The notes: generated by a model not told the origin, from the sequence alone. A stretch of 64,000 nt of DNA from Paenibacillus endoradicis (GCF_024721975.1 NZ_JANQBB010000002.1:248001-312000), one strand, 5' to 3'. Shown: positions 27,643-35,525, numbered from the stretch's first letter. Program-made: numbers and translations.

Positions 27643-27993
27643 TTAACGTATCTTATATGCGGTCATACCGCCTTTGACATTAGTAATTGACGTATAACCT
27701 AACTTCTTCAGCCGCTTACATGCTTGCATACTTCTCATTCCACTTTGACATATGACAACGATATCCTTATCCTTTGGTAGCATTGTCATATCTGACCCCA
27801 GTGGAATATTGCGGAACTGCTTAATATGATTGGAATTATATTCAGCTGGAGTTCGAACATCTATAAATACATGCTCATCGCTAGCTAATATTTCTGTTAG
27901 TGTAGCTGCTGATATTTGCTTAATTCCTGCAGTTGCCTTGCGATTGATCAACCACCAAAGTACGATAACAATGATAGCAATTATATAGCCCAT
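27643..27993 (-). CDS. Membrane-anchored rhodanese
   Basis: 116 residues. A single N-terminal membrane segment (about 2-17, YIIAIIVIVLWWLI) followed by a short basic linker and a rhodanese domain with loop CQSGMRS near residue 83. Topology prediction by charge places the rhodanese on the cytoplasmic side. Start ATG with AAAGGGG. It lies downstream of the structured repeat at 28018-28422, 429 nt after the DsrE-like gene, so it may have separate expression. Confidence 0.87.
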   Translation of the reverse strand: MGYIIAIIVIVLWWLINRKATAGIKQISAATLTEILASDEHVFIDVRTPAEYNSNHIKQFRNIPLGSDMTMLPKDKDIVVICQSGMRSMQACKRLKKLGYTSITNVKGGMTAYKIR

Positions 27994-28017
27994 TATGTTT
28001 TCCCCTTTTCACTAGTC

Positions 28018-28233
28018 AGTACGGTGTCTTGCTTCACAGTTTACTCGACTTCGTATTTATCATTCATCGCTTACTCCAGTGCTCATGTACCAACTACGTA
28101 CATTCCGCGCTTCGATTCATTAGTTTTTGTGTACGTGAGCACACGCAGGCTTTCGATGGGGGGCATATTCGCCGTCGACTAAGCTACGTTAGCATTGTCA
28201 TCGTGATCACGAGTGGACGTTTTGAACTTCCTC
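28018..28233. repeat. Partial copies of the 180-nt structured repeat
   Basis: 28125-28233 is the right half of the element and matches 28314-28422 at 108 of 109 positions. 28018-28124 matches the element read on the minus strand (ATGTAC at 85-90 and GTACAT at 98-103 past 28000 make its internal hairpin). So two partial copies meet head to head. Non-coding. Confidence 0.75.
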
Positions 28234-28242
28234 ACTTACAAT

Positions 28243-28422
28243 GAAGGTTCAAAATGTTCGCTCGTCAGCACCAAGAAGATGCACTCCAGCGGAAACGAGT
28301 AGCACAGCGTACGTTTTGTGTACGTGAGCACACGCAGGCTTTCGATGGGGGGCATATTCGCCGTCGACTAAGCTACGTTAGCATTGTCATCGTGATTACG
28401 AGTGGACGTTTTGAACTTCCTC
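28243..28422 (+). repeat. Complete 180-nt structured repeat, first full copy
   Basis: Terminal arms 28248-28264 and 28399-28415 pair over 17 positions on the plus-strand RNA (three G-U). Internal hairpin GCGTAC/GTACGT at 28307-28325 and the palindrome-like CGTGATTACG near the right end. It abuts the stop codon of the DsrE-like gene, which is transcribed on the opposite strand. Homologous to 62693-62873. Confidence 0.75.
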
Positions 28423-28899
28423 TTAGATGAAGAGATTCACGTTTCCTTGCTCCGCATCCCCCAGATACGCAGCAACACCTGCATATTGCACATCATCTAA
28501 CAATTCTTCTGGCTTCAAACCAAGTAAATCCATTGTCATTGTACATGAGACGAGCTTAATATCTTGCTCCTGTGCCAATTCGATTAATTGTGTAAGCGTC
28601 AATGCATTATGCTTCTTCATAACATGCTTAATCATTTGTGGACCAAACCCTGCCATTTGCATTTTGGATAGGCCAAGCTTTTCAGCTCCTCGTGGCATCA
28701 TCCAACCAAACATTTTCTCTAGAATTCCTTTTTCCACTTGCAAACCATCTTGTTTACGAAGTGCATTGATTCCCCAAAAAGTATGGAAAATCGTTACCTC
28801 ATGATCATAGGCTGCAGCACCATTGGCTATAATATAAGCAGCCATTGCTTTATCATAATCACCACTAAAAAGTACTATAGTTGTTTTCTTCGTTGACAT
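28423..28899 (-). CDS. DsrE/DsrF/DrsH-like family protein
   Basis: 158 residues of the DrsE_2 type: N-terminal IVLFSGDYDKAMAAYIIANG, a central HTFWGINALRK segment, and a Cys in LVSCTMTMDLLG near residue 120 that would carry persulfide. These proteins relay sulfur with TusA and rhodaneses. It is the first gene after cstR, with its own operator and promoter. Ribosome site GGAGG. Related to the N-terminal part of multidomain CoA-disulfide reductase-type fusions, but here stand-alone. Confidence 0.87.
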   Translation of the reverse strand: MSTKKTTIVLFSGDYDKAMAAYIIANGAAAYDHEVTIFHTFWGINALRKQDGLQVEKGILEKMFGWMMPRGAEKLGLSKMQMAGFGPQMIKHVMKKHNALTLTQLIELAQEQDIKLVSCTMTMDLLGLKPEELLDDVQYAGVAAYLGDAEQGNVNLFI

Positions 28900-28912
28900 A
28901 TTAACCTCCGAA

Positions 28913-28953
28913 ATACCCTATGGGGTATTAAAATTATTAAAATAAAAAGCCAA
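28913..28953 (-). promoter_or_regulatory. CstR operator and promoter of the dsrE-like gene
   Basis: ATACCCTATGGGGTAT (28913-28928) is the CsoR/CstR-type operator. On the minus strand TTGGCT (28948-28953), 17-nt spacer and TAATAC (28925-28930) give a promoter whose -10 overlaps the operator. The site is the exact reverse complement of the one at 29279-29294. Confidence 0.8.
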
Positions 28954-28971
28954 TTGGATTATCGGCTTTTT
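28944..28971 (-). terminator. Terminator of cstR
   Basis: AAAAAGCC and GGCTTTTT form a stem with an inner AT pair region around AATCC; the cstR stop codon lies inside the hairpin. Read-through into dsrE is thus limited, matching the second operator. Confidence 0.7.
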
Positions 28972-29219
28972 ACGATAAGATTTACCGCTTCTTGAATGAC
29001 AACATTCATTTTATCAGTATCACCCTCGGCTTGCTTAACACATTCCAATAAATTATCACTTACAATGACGCCCATCGAGCGATCTATCCCTGATCGAACC
29101 GCAGACAATTGCGTAATGACATCTCGGCAATCTTGCCCTTCATCCATCATGCGAATAATTCCGCGAATTTGTCCCTCAAGACGTTTCAATCGATTTGTTA
29201 CTTTTTCATCATACTTCAA
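28959..29219 (-). CDS. cstR: CsoR-family persulfide-sensing repressor (CstR-like)
   Basis: 86 residues, all-helical CsoR/RcnR family. The Cys in GQDCRDVI and the Cys in NLLECV are the two sensing cysteines; the copper-ligand His of CsoR (HLxxC) is Asn here, which is the CstR pattern. It would bind ATACCC-GGGTAT operators and release when persulfides crosslink the cysteines. Start is TTG at 29219, eight bases after AGGAGG; an ATG closer to the ribosome site opens a four-codon out-of-frame reading ending in TGA. Operators before this gene and before dsrE show auto- and cluster control. Confidence 0.9.
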   Translation of the reverse strand: MKYDEKVTNRLKRLEGQIRGIIRMMDEGQDCRDVITQLSAVRSGIDRSMGVIVSDNLLECVKQAEGDTDKMNVVIQEAVNLIVKSR

Positions 29220-29273
29220 TCATGTTGCCTCCTTTATAAGTTTGTGTAATACAAGTATCGTTTTGTAATCACT

Positions 29274-29302
29274 ATGTTATACCCCATAGGGTATTACGTC
29301 AA
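29274..29302 (-). promoter_or_regulatory. CstR operator inside the cstR promoter
   Basis: TTGACG (29297-29302) and TAACAT (29274-29279) with a 17-nt spacer occupied by the operator ATACCCCATAGGGTAT (29279-29294, plus strand). Binding would block the promoter. 29303-29405 shows nothing else. Confidence 0.85.
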
Positions 29303-29405
29303 GCTACCTATTTATTTTGCCATGATGATTTTGCGTCAAATGAATAGGTAGCTATTAAAATGAAGTATATGATTAGGTGACATAGTCAGCCTTTTCACAA
29401 AAAAA

Positions 29406-29479
29406 AGACTAGTGCTATCGTTTTGATTTACGCTTCACCACATGATGGTAAAGCATAACAAACGAATAAATACTAGTCT
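29406..29479 (-). terminator. Terminator of the amidase gene
   Basis: AGACTAGT/ACTAGTCT outer stem and GCTT-ACCA/TGGT-AAGC inner stem, followed on the minus strand by eight T. Unusually long for a terminator. Confidence 0.8.
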
Positions 29480-29522
29480 ATTGTTAATATCAACTATAGA
29501 TAATCACTATTATAACTTTCTA

Positions 29523-30950
29523 CTAGGCGTCGTAAGTCGTACAACGCTTATAGCGATACATTTCTTCCTCTAACCATTCTCCTAGTTGGAAGATTGCATC
29601 CTCATTTCCTACATTGCAAATAATCTGAACGCCAATGGGCATACCCGCTTCATCTGTTCCTATTGGCAAAGTAAGAGATGGAAGTCCCCATACGTTAGCA
29701 TAGGCGATGTATGGCATATATTGCTTGTAGGTTTTGCGAATCGAGAATATCTCGCCATATAACTTACCATGCTTTTGGGCTGCTTCATGATAAACCGGAA
29801 TAATAAGAATTTTGTTGCTGAAATACTGACTAATCTGCTGATCTCCTACAGCAAGAAGGTTGCGAATCTCCGCTAATCGAGCTTCCGAAGGTTGGAACAT
29901 TCGTGCGCCAATTAGCGCCCATGAAAGATTATGATGGAAATCTGATTTCTTCGTTACTTTCTCTTTCACAAACTCCCATGTCGGATTTTTCTTTGATCCG
30001 TCATCGGTCAATATTTTCTCGATATGTTTCGCTCCATCAATGCTCATTAACTCTTGCCAGATGAGTGCACCTTGTTCGAAATAAGGTGGTAATTCATCAC
30101 TTAATTTATAATCAGCTATGAGTTTGGCACGTAATTGCTCCATAAGACCATTCGTCGTTTCATGAAGTGGGATGCCTTCTTGTTTATGTGGCATTATAAT
30201 TTCATACGCATTTAGATCGACGAATTTACGCTTACTCCCGGTCAAAATTTCATTCATTAACCTGGCATCGCGTACTGATTTGCTCATCGCGCCTATTCCT
30301 AACATACGATCTTGTTCTGGTATCGTAACATGAGGGAAATTACCAATTGCACTAACCTGCTTATTACCCGATTTGAAACCGACAATTCCATTGTTATGAC
30401 TTGGAAACCGAATAGAACCGCCAATATCTGCTCCTAATCCTACAGCTGCTCCGCCAAGGGCAATTAACGCACCTTCCCCACCACTTGAGCCACCAACCGA
30501 ACGCGAAAGATCCCAAGGATTGTTCGTACGACCATACAGTTTATTATCCGTTTCTTGACAGAAACAAAGTGTCGGCGTATTCGTCTTACCAATAATAATT
30601 GCACCTTCCTGTTTCAATAAAGCAACTGCCTCAGCATCTTCAGGTTCAATATTGTCTTTACGATGTATTAATCCACCTGTTGTTGCCATTCCGGCAACAT
30701 GGAAACAATCTTTAATACTAATTGGCACACCGTGCATTCTACCTACTGGCTCATTATTTTGCAATTTTATATCTGCATCTATCGCTTCTTGTCTAGCAAT
30801 ATCATAGCGGTCAACGGAAATACAATTCACACTACTATTCGCTCGCTCCAAATGTTCGATATACGTGTTTGTAACTTCTAGTGAACTATATTGTCGATTT
30901 CTGATTTTTTCAGCTAATTCCGTTGCATCATCATCTAATATTTGTTTCAT
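29523..30950 (-). CDS. Amidase signature-family hydrolase
   Basis: About 475 residues from ATG 30950 (GGAGGG upstream; the in-frame TTG at 30956 is an alternative). Catalytic Ser-cisSer-Lys triad visible: GVPISIKDCFHVAG (Lys), GGSSGGEGALIALGG, and GADIGGSIRFP with the nucleophile Ser. Such amidases hydrolyse small amides, acyl-amides or peptides, or act as GatA; the absence of gatB/gatC and of a GatA C-terminus argues against GatA. Monocistronic, with a degenerate leader repeat at its ribosome site and its own terminator. Substrate not predictable. Confidence 0.88.
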   Translation of the reverse strand: MKQILDDDATELAEKIRNRQYSSLEVTNTYIEHLERANSSVNCISVDRYDIARQEAIDADIKLQNNEPVGRMHGVPISIKDCFHVAGMATTGGLIHRKDNIEPEDAEAVALLKQEGAIIIGKTNTPTLCFCQETDNKLYGRTNNPWDLSRSVGGSSGGEGALIALGGAAVGLGADIGGSIRFPSHNNGIVGFKSGNKQVSAIGNFPHVTIPEQDRMLGIGAMSKSVRDARLMNEILTGSKRKFVDLNAYEIIMPHKQEGIPLHETTNGLMEQLRAKLIADYKLSDELPPYFEQGALIWQELMSIDGAKHIEKILTDDGSKKNPTWEFVKEKVTKKSDFHHNLSWALIGARMFQPSEARLAEIRNLLAVGDQQISQYFSNKILIIPVYHEAAQKHGKLYGEIFSIRKTYKQYMPYIAYANVWGLPSLTLPIGTDEAGMPIGVQIICNVGNEDAIFQLGEWLEEEMYRYKRCTTYDA

Positions 30951-30960
30951 AACCAATATC

Positions 30961-31032
30961 CCTCCTTAATCTTCTCATATACTTCACAATGTAACTTCTC
31001 GTATATGAAAAGTTGTATCGGAAGTAGTAAAT
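30961..31032 (-). repeat. Degenerate leader repeat at the amidase ribosome site
   Basis: Read on the minus strand: CTTCCGATACAACTTTTCAT, then GAGAAGT, GAAGTA, and ATGAGAAGATTAAGGAGGG, in the same order and spacing as the units at 1341-1535 and 33580-33705. The end provides the ribosome site. Confidence 0.6.
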
Positions 31033-31039
31033 ATCGATA

Positions 31040-31600
31040 TTAACTCGTTATTACTAGTGTACGTGCCTAATTGCTATATATTCTAATCATAATTACTAAA
31101 CTACTTTCTCCGATTTTTAGTAAGCATACTAGTACATGCACCGTCCCATTTCCATAGCGATGACTCGCGATTATCGTAAAAGCGATTAACCTCGGAATAC
31201 ATAACTCATACCTTATGAAAAACTCTCGCTTGGCAAGCTTAACCGCTTCATTTACAAATAATATTCTTACCTCTTTGATTCTTTTACGAGGCATTAGACA
31301 CTATGCTACGATCATATATAACCACACATACAGCATCAAAGATAATATTCAACGCAAGCTCTTGAAAAACTTTACGATAGGTATATAGAGATACTCCACC
31401 GCTCATCTAAGCACTTTGGACTGAATATGATCTGGTGCAATCTCTTCCATTCTTTTGATGTACTGTGTGAAATAACTCTATTTTTTAGGATAGTTGTCTC
31501 TTCTTTCTCTTATTCATTGCTCCTATCATACTAAAATTCGATAGCGTTTACAATTTGCCAGAAATATACATATAATATTATTTTCTATCTTTTAAATTAA
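31040..31600. other. Gene-free interval, possible decayed sequence
   Basis: No convincing gene. Short frames on the minus strand (for example 31067-31294, Arg/Lys-rich start, no ribosome site; and a 38-codon frame starting near 31405) may be remnants of a lost gene. CGATAGCGTTTACA at 31539-31552 resembles a cre site except at its last position. Confidence 0.3.
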
Positions 31601-31617
31601 TACGATTTTACAATAAA

Positions 31618-31660
31618 AAAGTAGCATGATCACTAACTTGTGCAGTGATCATGCTACTTT
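31618..31660 (-). terminator. Terminator of the ATP-grasp/alpha-E/transglutaminase operon
   Basis: 17-bp perfect stem AAAGTAGCATGATCACT with its complement around AACTTGTGC, followed on the minus strand by TTTTTTATTG. Confidence 0.92.
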
Positions 31661-31675
31661 ACGATTACCGAGCTT

Positions 31676-32590
31676 TTATTTTGTTTGAAACTTTTGAACA
31701 TCTACAGTCACTACTAATTTCTGCTCGCTAGTTCCTCGATATATCCCTTTTACAGGTACAATATCTATATAGTCACGACCGTGTCCAAGCTTTACATAAC
31801 GATCATCAAACGCTGTTTTATTCGTTGGGTCGAAAGAGTACCATCCTAGTTCAGGTATATAGGCTTCCACCCACGCATGAGAAGCTTGCTCAAAATCAGC
31901 CGTACCTCCCTGTAGATCACCAACAAAATGATATCCACTAACATAGCGTGCAGGAATTCCCTTCGCTCGGCATATCGCAATCATAAGATGAGCAAAATCT
32001 TGACAAACACCACGCTGTTTCTCTATCAATTCATATGCTTTCGTGCTGACGGTTGTCGCCTCAGGATCATATGCAAAGTTCATATGAATATGATTACTTA
32101 ACGATTTGAGCCAATCATAAACAGAATAGATAGGCACTATCTCCTCTGCATTGTCATTAACAATTCCTATGCTCGGAACTTCATTCATAAATTGAATAAT
32201 TTCTTGCGTAGCCTCCGTATAGGCCGTCGGTAGAAGAAATTCAATAAAGCGATCAATAATCGCATCAGATTGCAATTGATCCCAAGCTTCCGTTGGTTTT
32301 AAGTTTTGCATTTTACGTTTGCCTTCTGGTTGAAAAGCCTCAGTCGTTACTACTGTCATAGAAGTACGAATAGTAAGATGTGAATGCGCCTGATTAACCG
32401 AAAAAGCATGCACACGATTGCCGAAGCTATCCTCATATGCAAATAATGGCGCATTAGGCTCCACGGAAATCGTATGGTTGTAGCATGATTGTCGTTCATT
32501 CGTTACCGGAGTAAGTCTAATCTCATTGACACTGTCCGTAACTGGCTGAGCGTATTGATAGGTCGTTATATGACTGATTCGTAGCTTCAT
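31676..32590 (-). CDS. Transglutaminase-like cysteine protease-fold protein
   Basis: 304 residues. N-terminal beta domain (KLRISHITTYQYAQPV, the Bact_transglu_N start) and a transglutaminase core with Cys in RGVCQDFAHLM near 187, His in QASHAWVEAYIP near 241 and Asp in GWYSFDPTNK near 257, an intact Cys-His-Asp triad. Its start overlaps the alpha-E stop by four bases (ATGA). This enzyme is regularly encoded with alpha-E and circularly permuted ATP-grasp proteins; Iyer, Aravind and co-workers proposed a peptide-forming or peptide-trimming system. No signal peptide, so cytoplasmic. Confidence 0.92.
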   Translation of the reverse strand: MKLRISHITTYQYAQPVTDSVNEIRLTPVTNERQSCYNHTISVEPNAPLFAYEDSFGNRVHAFSVNQAHSHLTIRTSMTVVTTEAFQPEGKRKMQNLKPTEAWDQLQSDAIIDRFIEFLLPTAYTEATQEIIQFMNEVPSIGIVNDNAEEIVPIYSVYDWLKSLSNHIHMNFAYDPEATTVSTKAYELIEKQRGVCQDFAHLMIAICRAKGIPARYVSGYHFVGDLQGGTADFEQASHAWVEAYIPELGWYSFDPTNKTAFDDRYVKLGHGRDYIDIVPVKGIYRGTSEQKLVVTVDVQKFQTK

Positions 32591-33564
32591 GCACTAACCT
32601 CCCCAATAAGAAAAAAGGTTTGAGCAAATTCATCGCCAATCCACTGACAGGATTGCAATAATTGTGCTGTTAACTTATCTTCATCATCATTGTATATTTC
32701 ATTAACTTCTAGACAATCAAGTTCTGCTATCATCTTACTTAACTTTCTAACGATTCGTTCATGCGCTACTTTTAACGGCTTATCGTATAGCTCCAGCGAA
32801 CGAATATTCAAAACTAGTTGATGAAAGGCGTAGTGTATAGAGCGTGGGAAAGTCGGGTTCATAATGACGAATTCGAATATTTCGGGTACAGTAATCCGAT
32901 CTGCATATTGACGTCTATACGTCTGATACCCACTAACGGATTTCAGAACAGCCTGCAAATAAGAATAACTGTCTGTATGAAGTGAGTTTGCTTTACATGC
33001 ATATCCTTCAACTGTGCAAAGAATACGAAGTGTATTTTCTGATCGTTCCAAATAGCGTCCACACTCAATAAAGTACCATTCATTCTGTCTCGACATTACA
33101 GAGTGAATACAGCCCGCGAACATATTGGTCCAATTTTTGATTTGCCCAAGAAATTGGTGAGGGGACTCTAGTAACAAACCATCAGTTTTCTGCTCACGTA
33201 GCCACAGATAGAAACTATTCATTACATCCCACATCTCTGTCGGAGCTTGCTCACGTAATGTCCGCAAATTATTGCGTGCATGACTAACGCATGAAACTAA
33301 TGAATTTGTATTGTCGCGATCCAATGTTGCATAAAAAAGTACAAGTTGCTCATTGTACTCTTTATAACTTTGTTCATACATTATGCGGCTTCCTAATGCA
33401 TCAACAATACGCATCCATTTGTCATTATCATTGGAGTGGTTAATGGCCTTATTAAATTCATCTTGTTGCAGATGGTAGTAAACATCTATCAGCCTCGCAT
33501 GATTTTCTACCCGCTCCATATATCTCCCAATCCAAAACAAAGATTCTGCCGTCCGATTAAGCAT
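32587..33564 (-). CDS. Alpha-E domain protein (DUF403)
   Basis: About 325 residues from ATG 33564; an in-frame TTG five codons upstream is part of the ribosome site GGGAGGG. All-helical, begins LNRTAESLFWIGRYMERVEN, the hallmark of alpha-E proteins, with later RYLERSENTLRIL and SIHYAFHQL. Function unknown; the helical domain may hold or guide the ATP-grasp product. Middle gene of the three-gene operon. A leader repeat directly precedes it, the only non-overlapping junction of the operon. Confidence 0.9.
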   Translation of the reverse strand: MLNRTAESLFWIGRYMERVENHARLIDVYYHLQQDEFNKAINHSNDNDKWMRIVDALGSRIMYEQSYKEYNEQLVLFYATLDRDNTNSLVSCVSHARNNLRTLREQAPTEMWDVMNSFYLWLREQKTDGLLLESPHQFLGQIKNWTNMFAGCIHSVMSRQNEWYFIECGRYLERSENTLRILCTVEGYACKANSLHTDSYSYLQAVLKSVSGYQTYRRQYADRITVPEIFEFVIMNPTFPRSIHYAFHQLVLNIRSLELYDKPLKVAHERIVRKLSKMIAELDCLEVNEIYNDDEDKLTAQLLQSCQWIGDEFAQTFFLIGEVSA

Positions 33565-33570
33565 AATGAA

Positions 33571-33705
33571 CCCTCCCAAAACTTTTCATAACTACTTGTG
33601 TGTACTTCTCAGCAATGAAAAGTTACATCGTAAGCATCAGCTAACTTTTCATAACTACTTGCGTGTACTTCTCAGCAATGAAAAGTTACATCGTAAACTC
33701 ACTTG
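33571..33705 (-). repeat. Two 63-bp leader repeats between ATP-grasp and alpha-E genes
   Basis: Units at 33580-33642 and 33643-33705. On the minus strand each has GAAAAGTTA pairing with TAACTTTTC, TTGCTGAGAAG, and ends in ATGAAAAGTT; the last one continues TTGGGAGGG into the alpha-E ribosome site. The distal unit covers the ATP-grasp stop codon (33699-33701). Confidence 0.8.
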
Positions 33706-35156
33706 CTGAGTACCCATGTATCCTTCACTCCCCCACCTTGCGAAGAGTTAACGACCAACGAGCCTTCTACTAGAGCTACTCTCGTTAGTCCACCAGGAAT
33801 AACATGTGACTCCGTTCCTTTCAATACAAACCCTCGCAAATCAATATGCCTAGGGGTCATGATGCCATCTTTCATAATTGGCGAACGAGAAAGATTCATC
33901 GTCGTTTGTGCAACGTATCGATCTGGATTTTCTTTAATTGCTTTCGCAAAATAATCAATCTCTGACTGACTAGCAGCAGGACCGATCAACATGCCATAAC
34001 CACCAGAGAGCGAAGTTTCTTTCACAACAAGCTCTTTCAAATGATCTAACACGTACTCACGCTCTTCTTTGCGACTTAATATATAAGTTGGTACATTACG
34101 AATAATTGGTTCCTCGTGTAGATAATAACGAATCATATCAGGTACATAAGCATAAATTGCCTTATCATCTGCTACTCCTGTGCCTGGTGCATTAGCTATA
34201 GCGACATTTCCTGCGCGATATGCATTCATCAAACCCGGTACGCCAAGAACTGAATCAGCATTGAATGCAAGCGGGTCAAGAAAATCATCATCGATACGTC
34301 TATAGATAACATCTACTTGCTTCAACCCATCTAGATTTCGAATATAGATCTTATGATCTTTGTAAACTAAATCGCGACCTTCAACCAGATGAATACCCAT
34401 CTGTTGCGCTAGAAATGTATGTTCAAAGTATGCTGAATTGAATGCTCCTGGGCTTAACAACGCAATAACAGGATCCTTCTTACCATTAGGTGAGATACTA
34501 CGAAGTGAACTAAGAAATGCATTTAAGCTCCGCTCAATATCGACCACAGAATTTTTCAAGTACAGGTCATGGAATAGTTCTCTCATTAACGCTCTACCTT
34601 TAAACAAGTAAGAGAAACCTGATGGTGAGCGCAAATTATCCTCAAGTACAAAATACTCTCCTTTTTCATCACGGATGAGATCAATACCTGATGAAGTAAT
34701 ATATACTCCGCCAGGGACATCAATCCCAACCATCTCAGGACGATAATACGTATTCGATACAATCAATCGACGTGGGATAATACCATCTTTAATAATGTTC
34801 ATATCGTGATATATATCGTGAATGAATGCATTTAATGCCTGCACCCTTTGCCGTAAACCTCGATCAACAACATCCCACTCTGCTTTAGCAATAACTCTGG
34901 GAATATAATCGAATGGAATCGTTCGTTCAAGAGGTTCTTTCTGATCAGTTTGATACAGTGTAAAAGTAATGCCTTCCTCAATCATTCTTTGTTGCAGCGC
35001 TTGCTGTCTAGCAGCTTGATTGGTTAAGCTCATGCTCGAAAATTGCTCGAAAATAGATTTGTAATGTGATCTTACCTTCCCATTACTTTCGAACATTTCA
35101 TCGTAAAAAGATTTTGCATCATAAGAAAACTGATCTTGTTTCTTGGCCATAGGCAT
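33699..35156 (-). CDS. Circularly permuted ATP-grasp protein (DUF404/DUF407)
   Basis: About 485 residues from ATG 35156, seven bases after AGGAGGTGG; a TTG 14 codons upstream includes the ribosome site. Typical segments of CP_ATPgrasp_1: SYDAKSFYDEMF at the start, IPRRLIVSNTYYRPEM near 145, GEYFVLEDNLRSPSGFSY near 185 and VYRRIDDDFLDPL near 290; SLSGGYGMLIGPAA follows near 390. ATP-grasp enzymes ligate carboxylates to amines through acyl phosphates, so it may add amino acids to a peptide or small molecule, with the alpha-E and transglutaminase partners. Real substrate unknown. The gene ends with SSQGGGVKDTWVLSK, the usual family terminus. Confidence 0.92.
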   Translation of the reverse strand: MPMAKKQDQFSYDAKSFYDEMFESNGKVRSHYKSIFEQFSSMSLTNQAARQQALQQRMIEEGITFTLYQTDQKEPLERTIPFDYIPRVIAKAEWDVVDRGLRQRVQALNAFIHDIYHDMNIIKDGIIPRRLIVSNTYYRPEMVGIDVPGGVYITSSGIDLIRDEKGEYFVLEDNLRSPSGFSYLFKGRALMRELFHDLYLKNSVVDIERSLNAFLSSLRSISPNGKKDPVIALLSPGAFNSAYFEHTFLAQQMGIHLVEGRDLVYKDHKIYIRNLDGLKQVDVIYRRIDDDFLDPLAFNADSVLGVPGLMNAYRAGNVAIANAPGTGVADDKAIYAYVPDMIRYYLHEEPIIRNVPTYILSRKEEREYVLDHLKELVVKETSLSGGYGMLIGPAASQSEIDYFAKAIKENPDRYVAQTTMNLSRSPIMKDGIMTPRHIDLRGFVLKGTESHVIPGGLTRVALVEGSLVVNSSQGGGVKDTWVLSK

Positions 35157-35257
35157 ATCGACCACCTCCTGAAGTTTCCAACCTGAACGATTCCTCAATG
35201 TAAGTTCAATGTTATTTAACTTAACACAATATTCAGATTATTTATTTACTCACCTAG

Positions 35258-35287
35258 ATTTTACTACTTTTAACCAAAGTATGTCAA
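35258..35287 (-). promoter_or_regulatory. Promoter of the ATP-grasp operon
   Basis: TTGACA (35282-35287), 18-nt spacer, TAAAAT (35258-35263) on the minus strand, about 100 nt before the start codon. The rest of 35157-35525 contains only CGTTATAACG near 35350, a short palindrome without known meaning, and a TATAAT at 35467-35472 that may be the sodC -10. Confidence 0.7.
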
Positions 35288-35525
35288 CTAATCTTACTTT
35301 ATCCCTATTAAACTCCGAATGTTCCAGCAGATTTCAAGAAAAACGTTCGTTATAACGCTTACAAAGTAAAATTACCTCACATGTGTTAATTGACAACTCT
35401 AAGATTGTAATAATATCCCACGATTCTCTTTCCTATTCCTCATTCTAAACACACTACGAATATTAGTTATAATATTGGGCAACATATGTTAGCAACTTAA
35501 GATTTGCTATATAATGGAGGTTACT

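Noticed and set aside
28243..28422. Insertion sequence or transposase remnant
   Set aside because: No coding capacity and strand-specific compensatory changes; better explained as a structured RNA repeat, although a non-autonomous mobile element is not excluded.
28959..29219. Copper-sensing CsoR instead of CstR
   Set aside because: The His of the copper site is replaced by Asn and the neighbours are persulfide enzymes, not copper exporters.
29523..30950. GatA subunit of the tRNA amidotransferase
   Set aside because: No gatC/gatB neighbours; monocistronic, and the sequence around the triad is that of general amidases.
31067..31294. 75-codon open frame on the minus strand
   Set aside because: No ribosome site, no family resemblance, odd composition; treated as non-coding.
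31539..31552. cre-like site CGATAGCGTTTACA
   Set aside because: Last consensus position fails and no sugar gene or promoter lies next to it.
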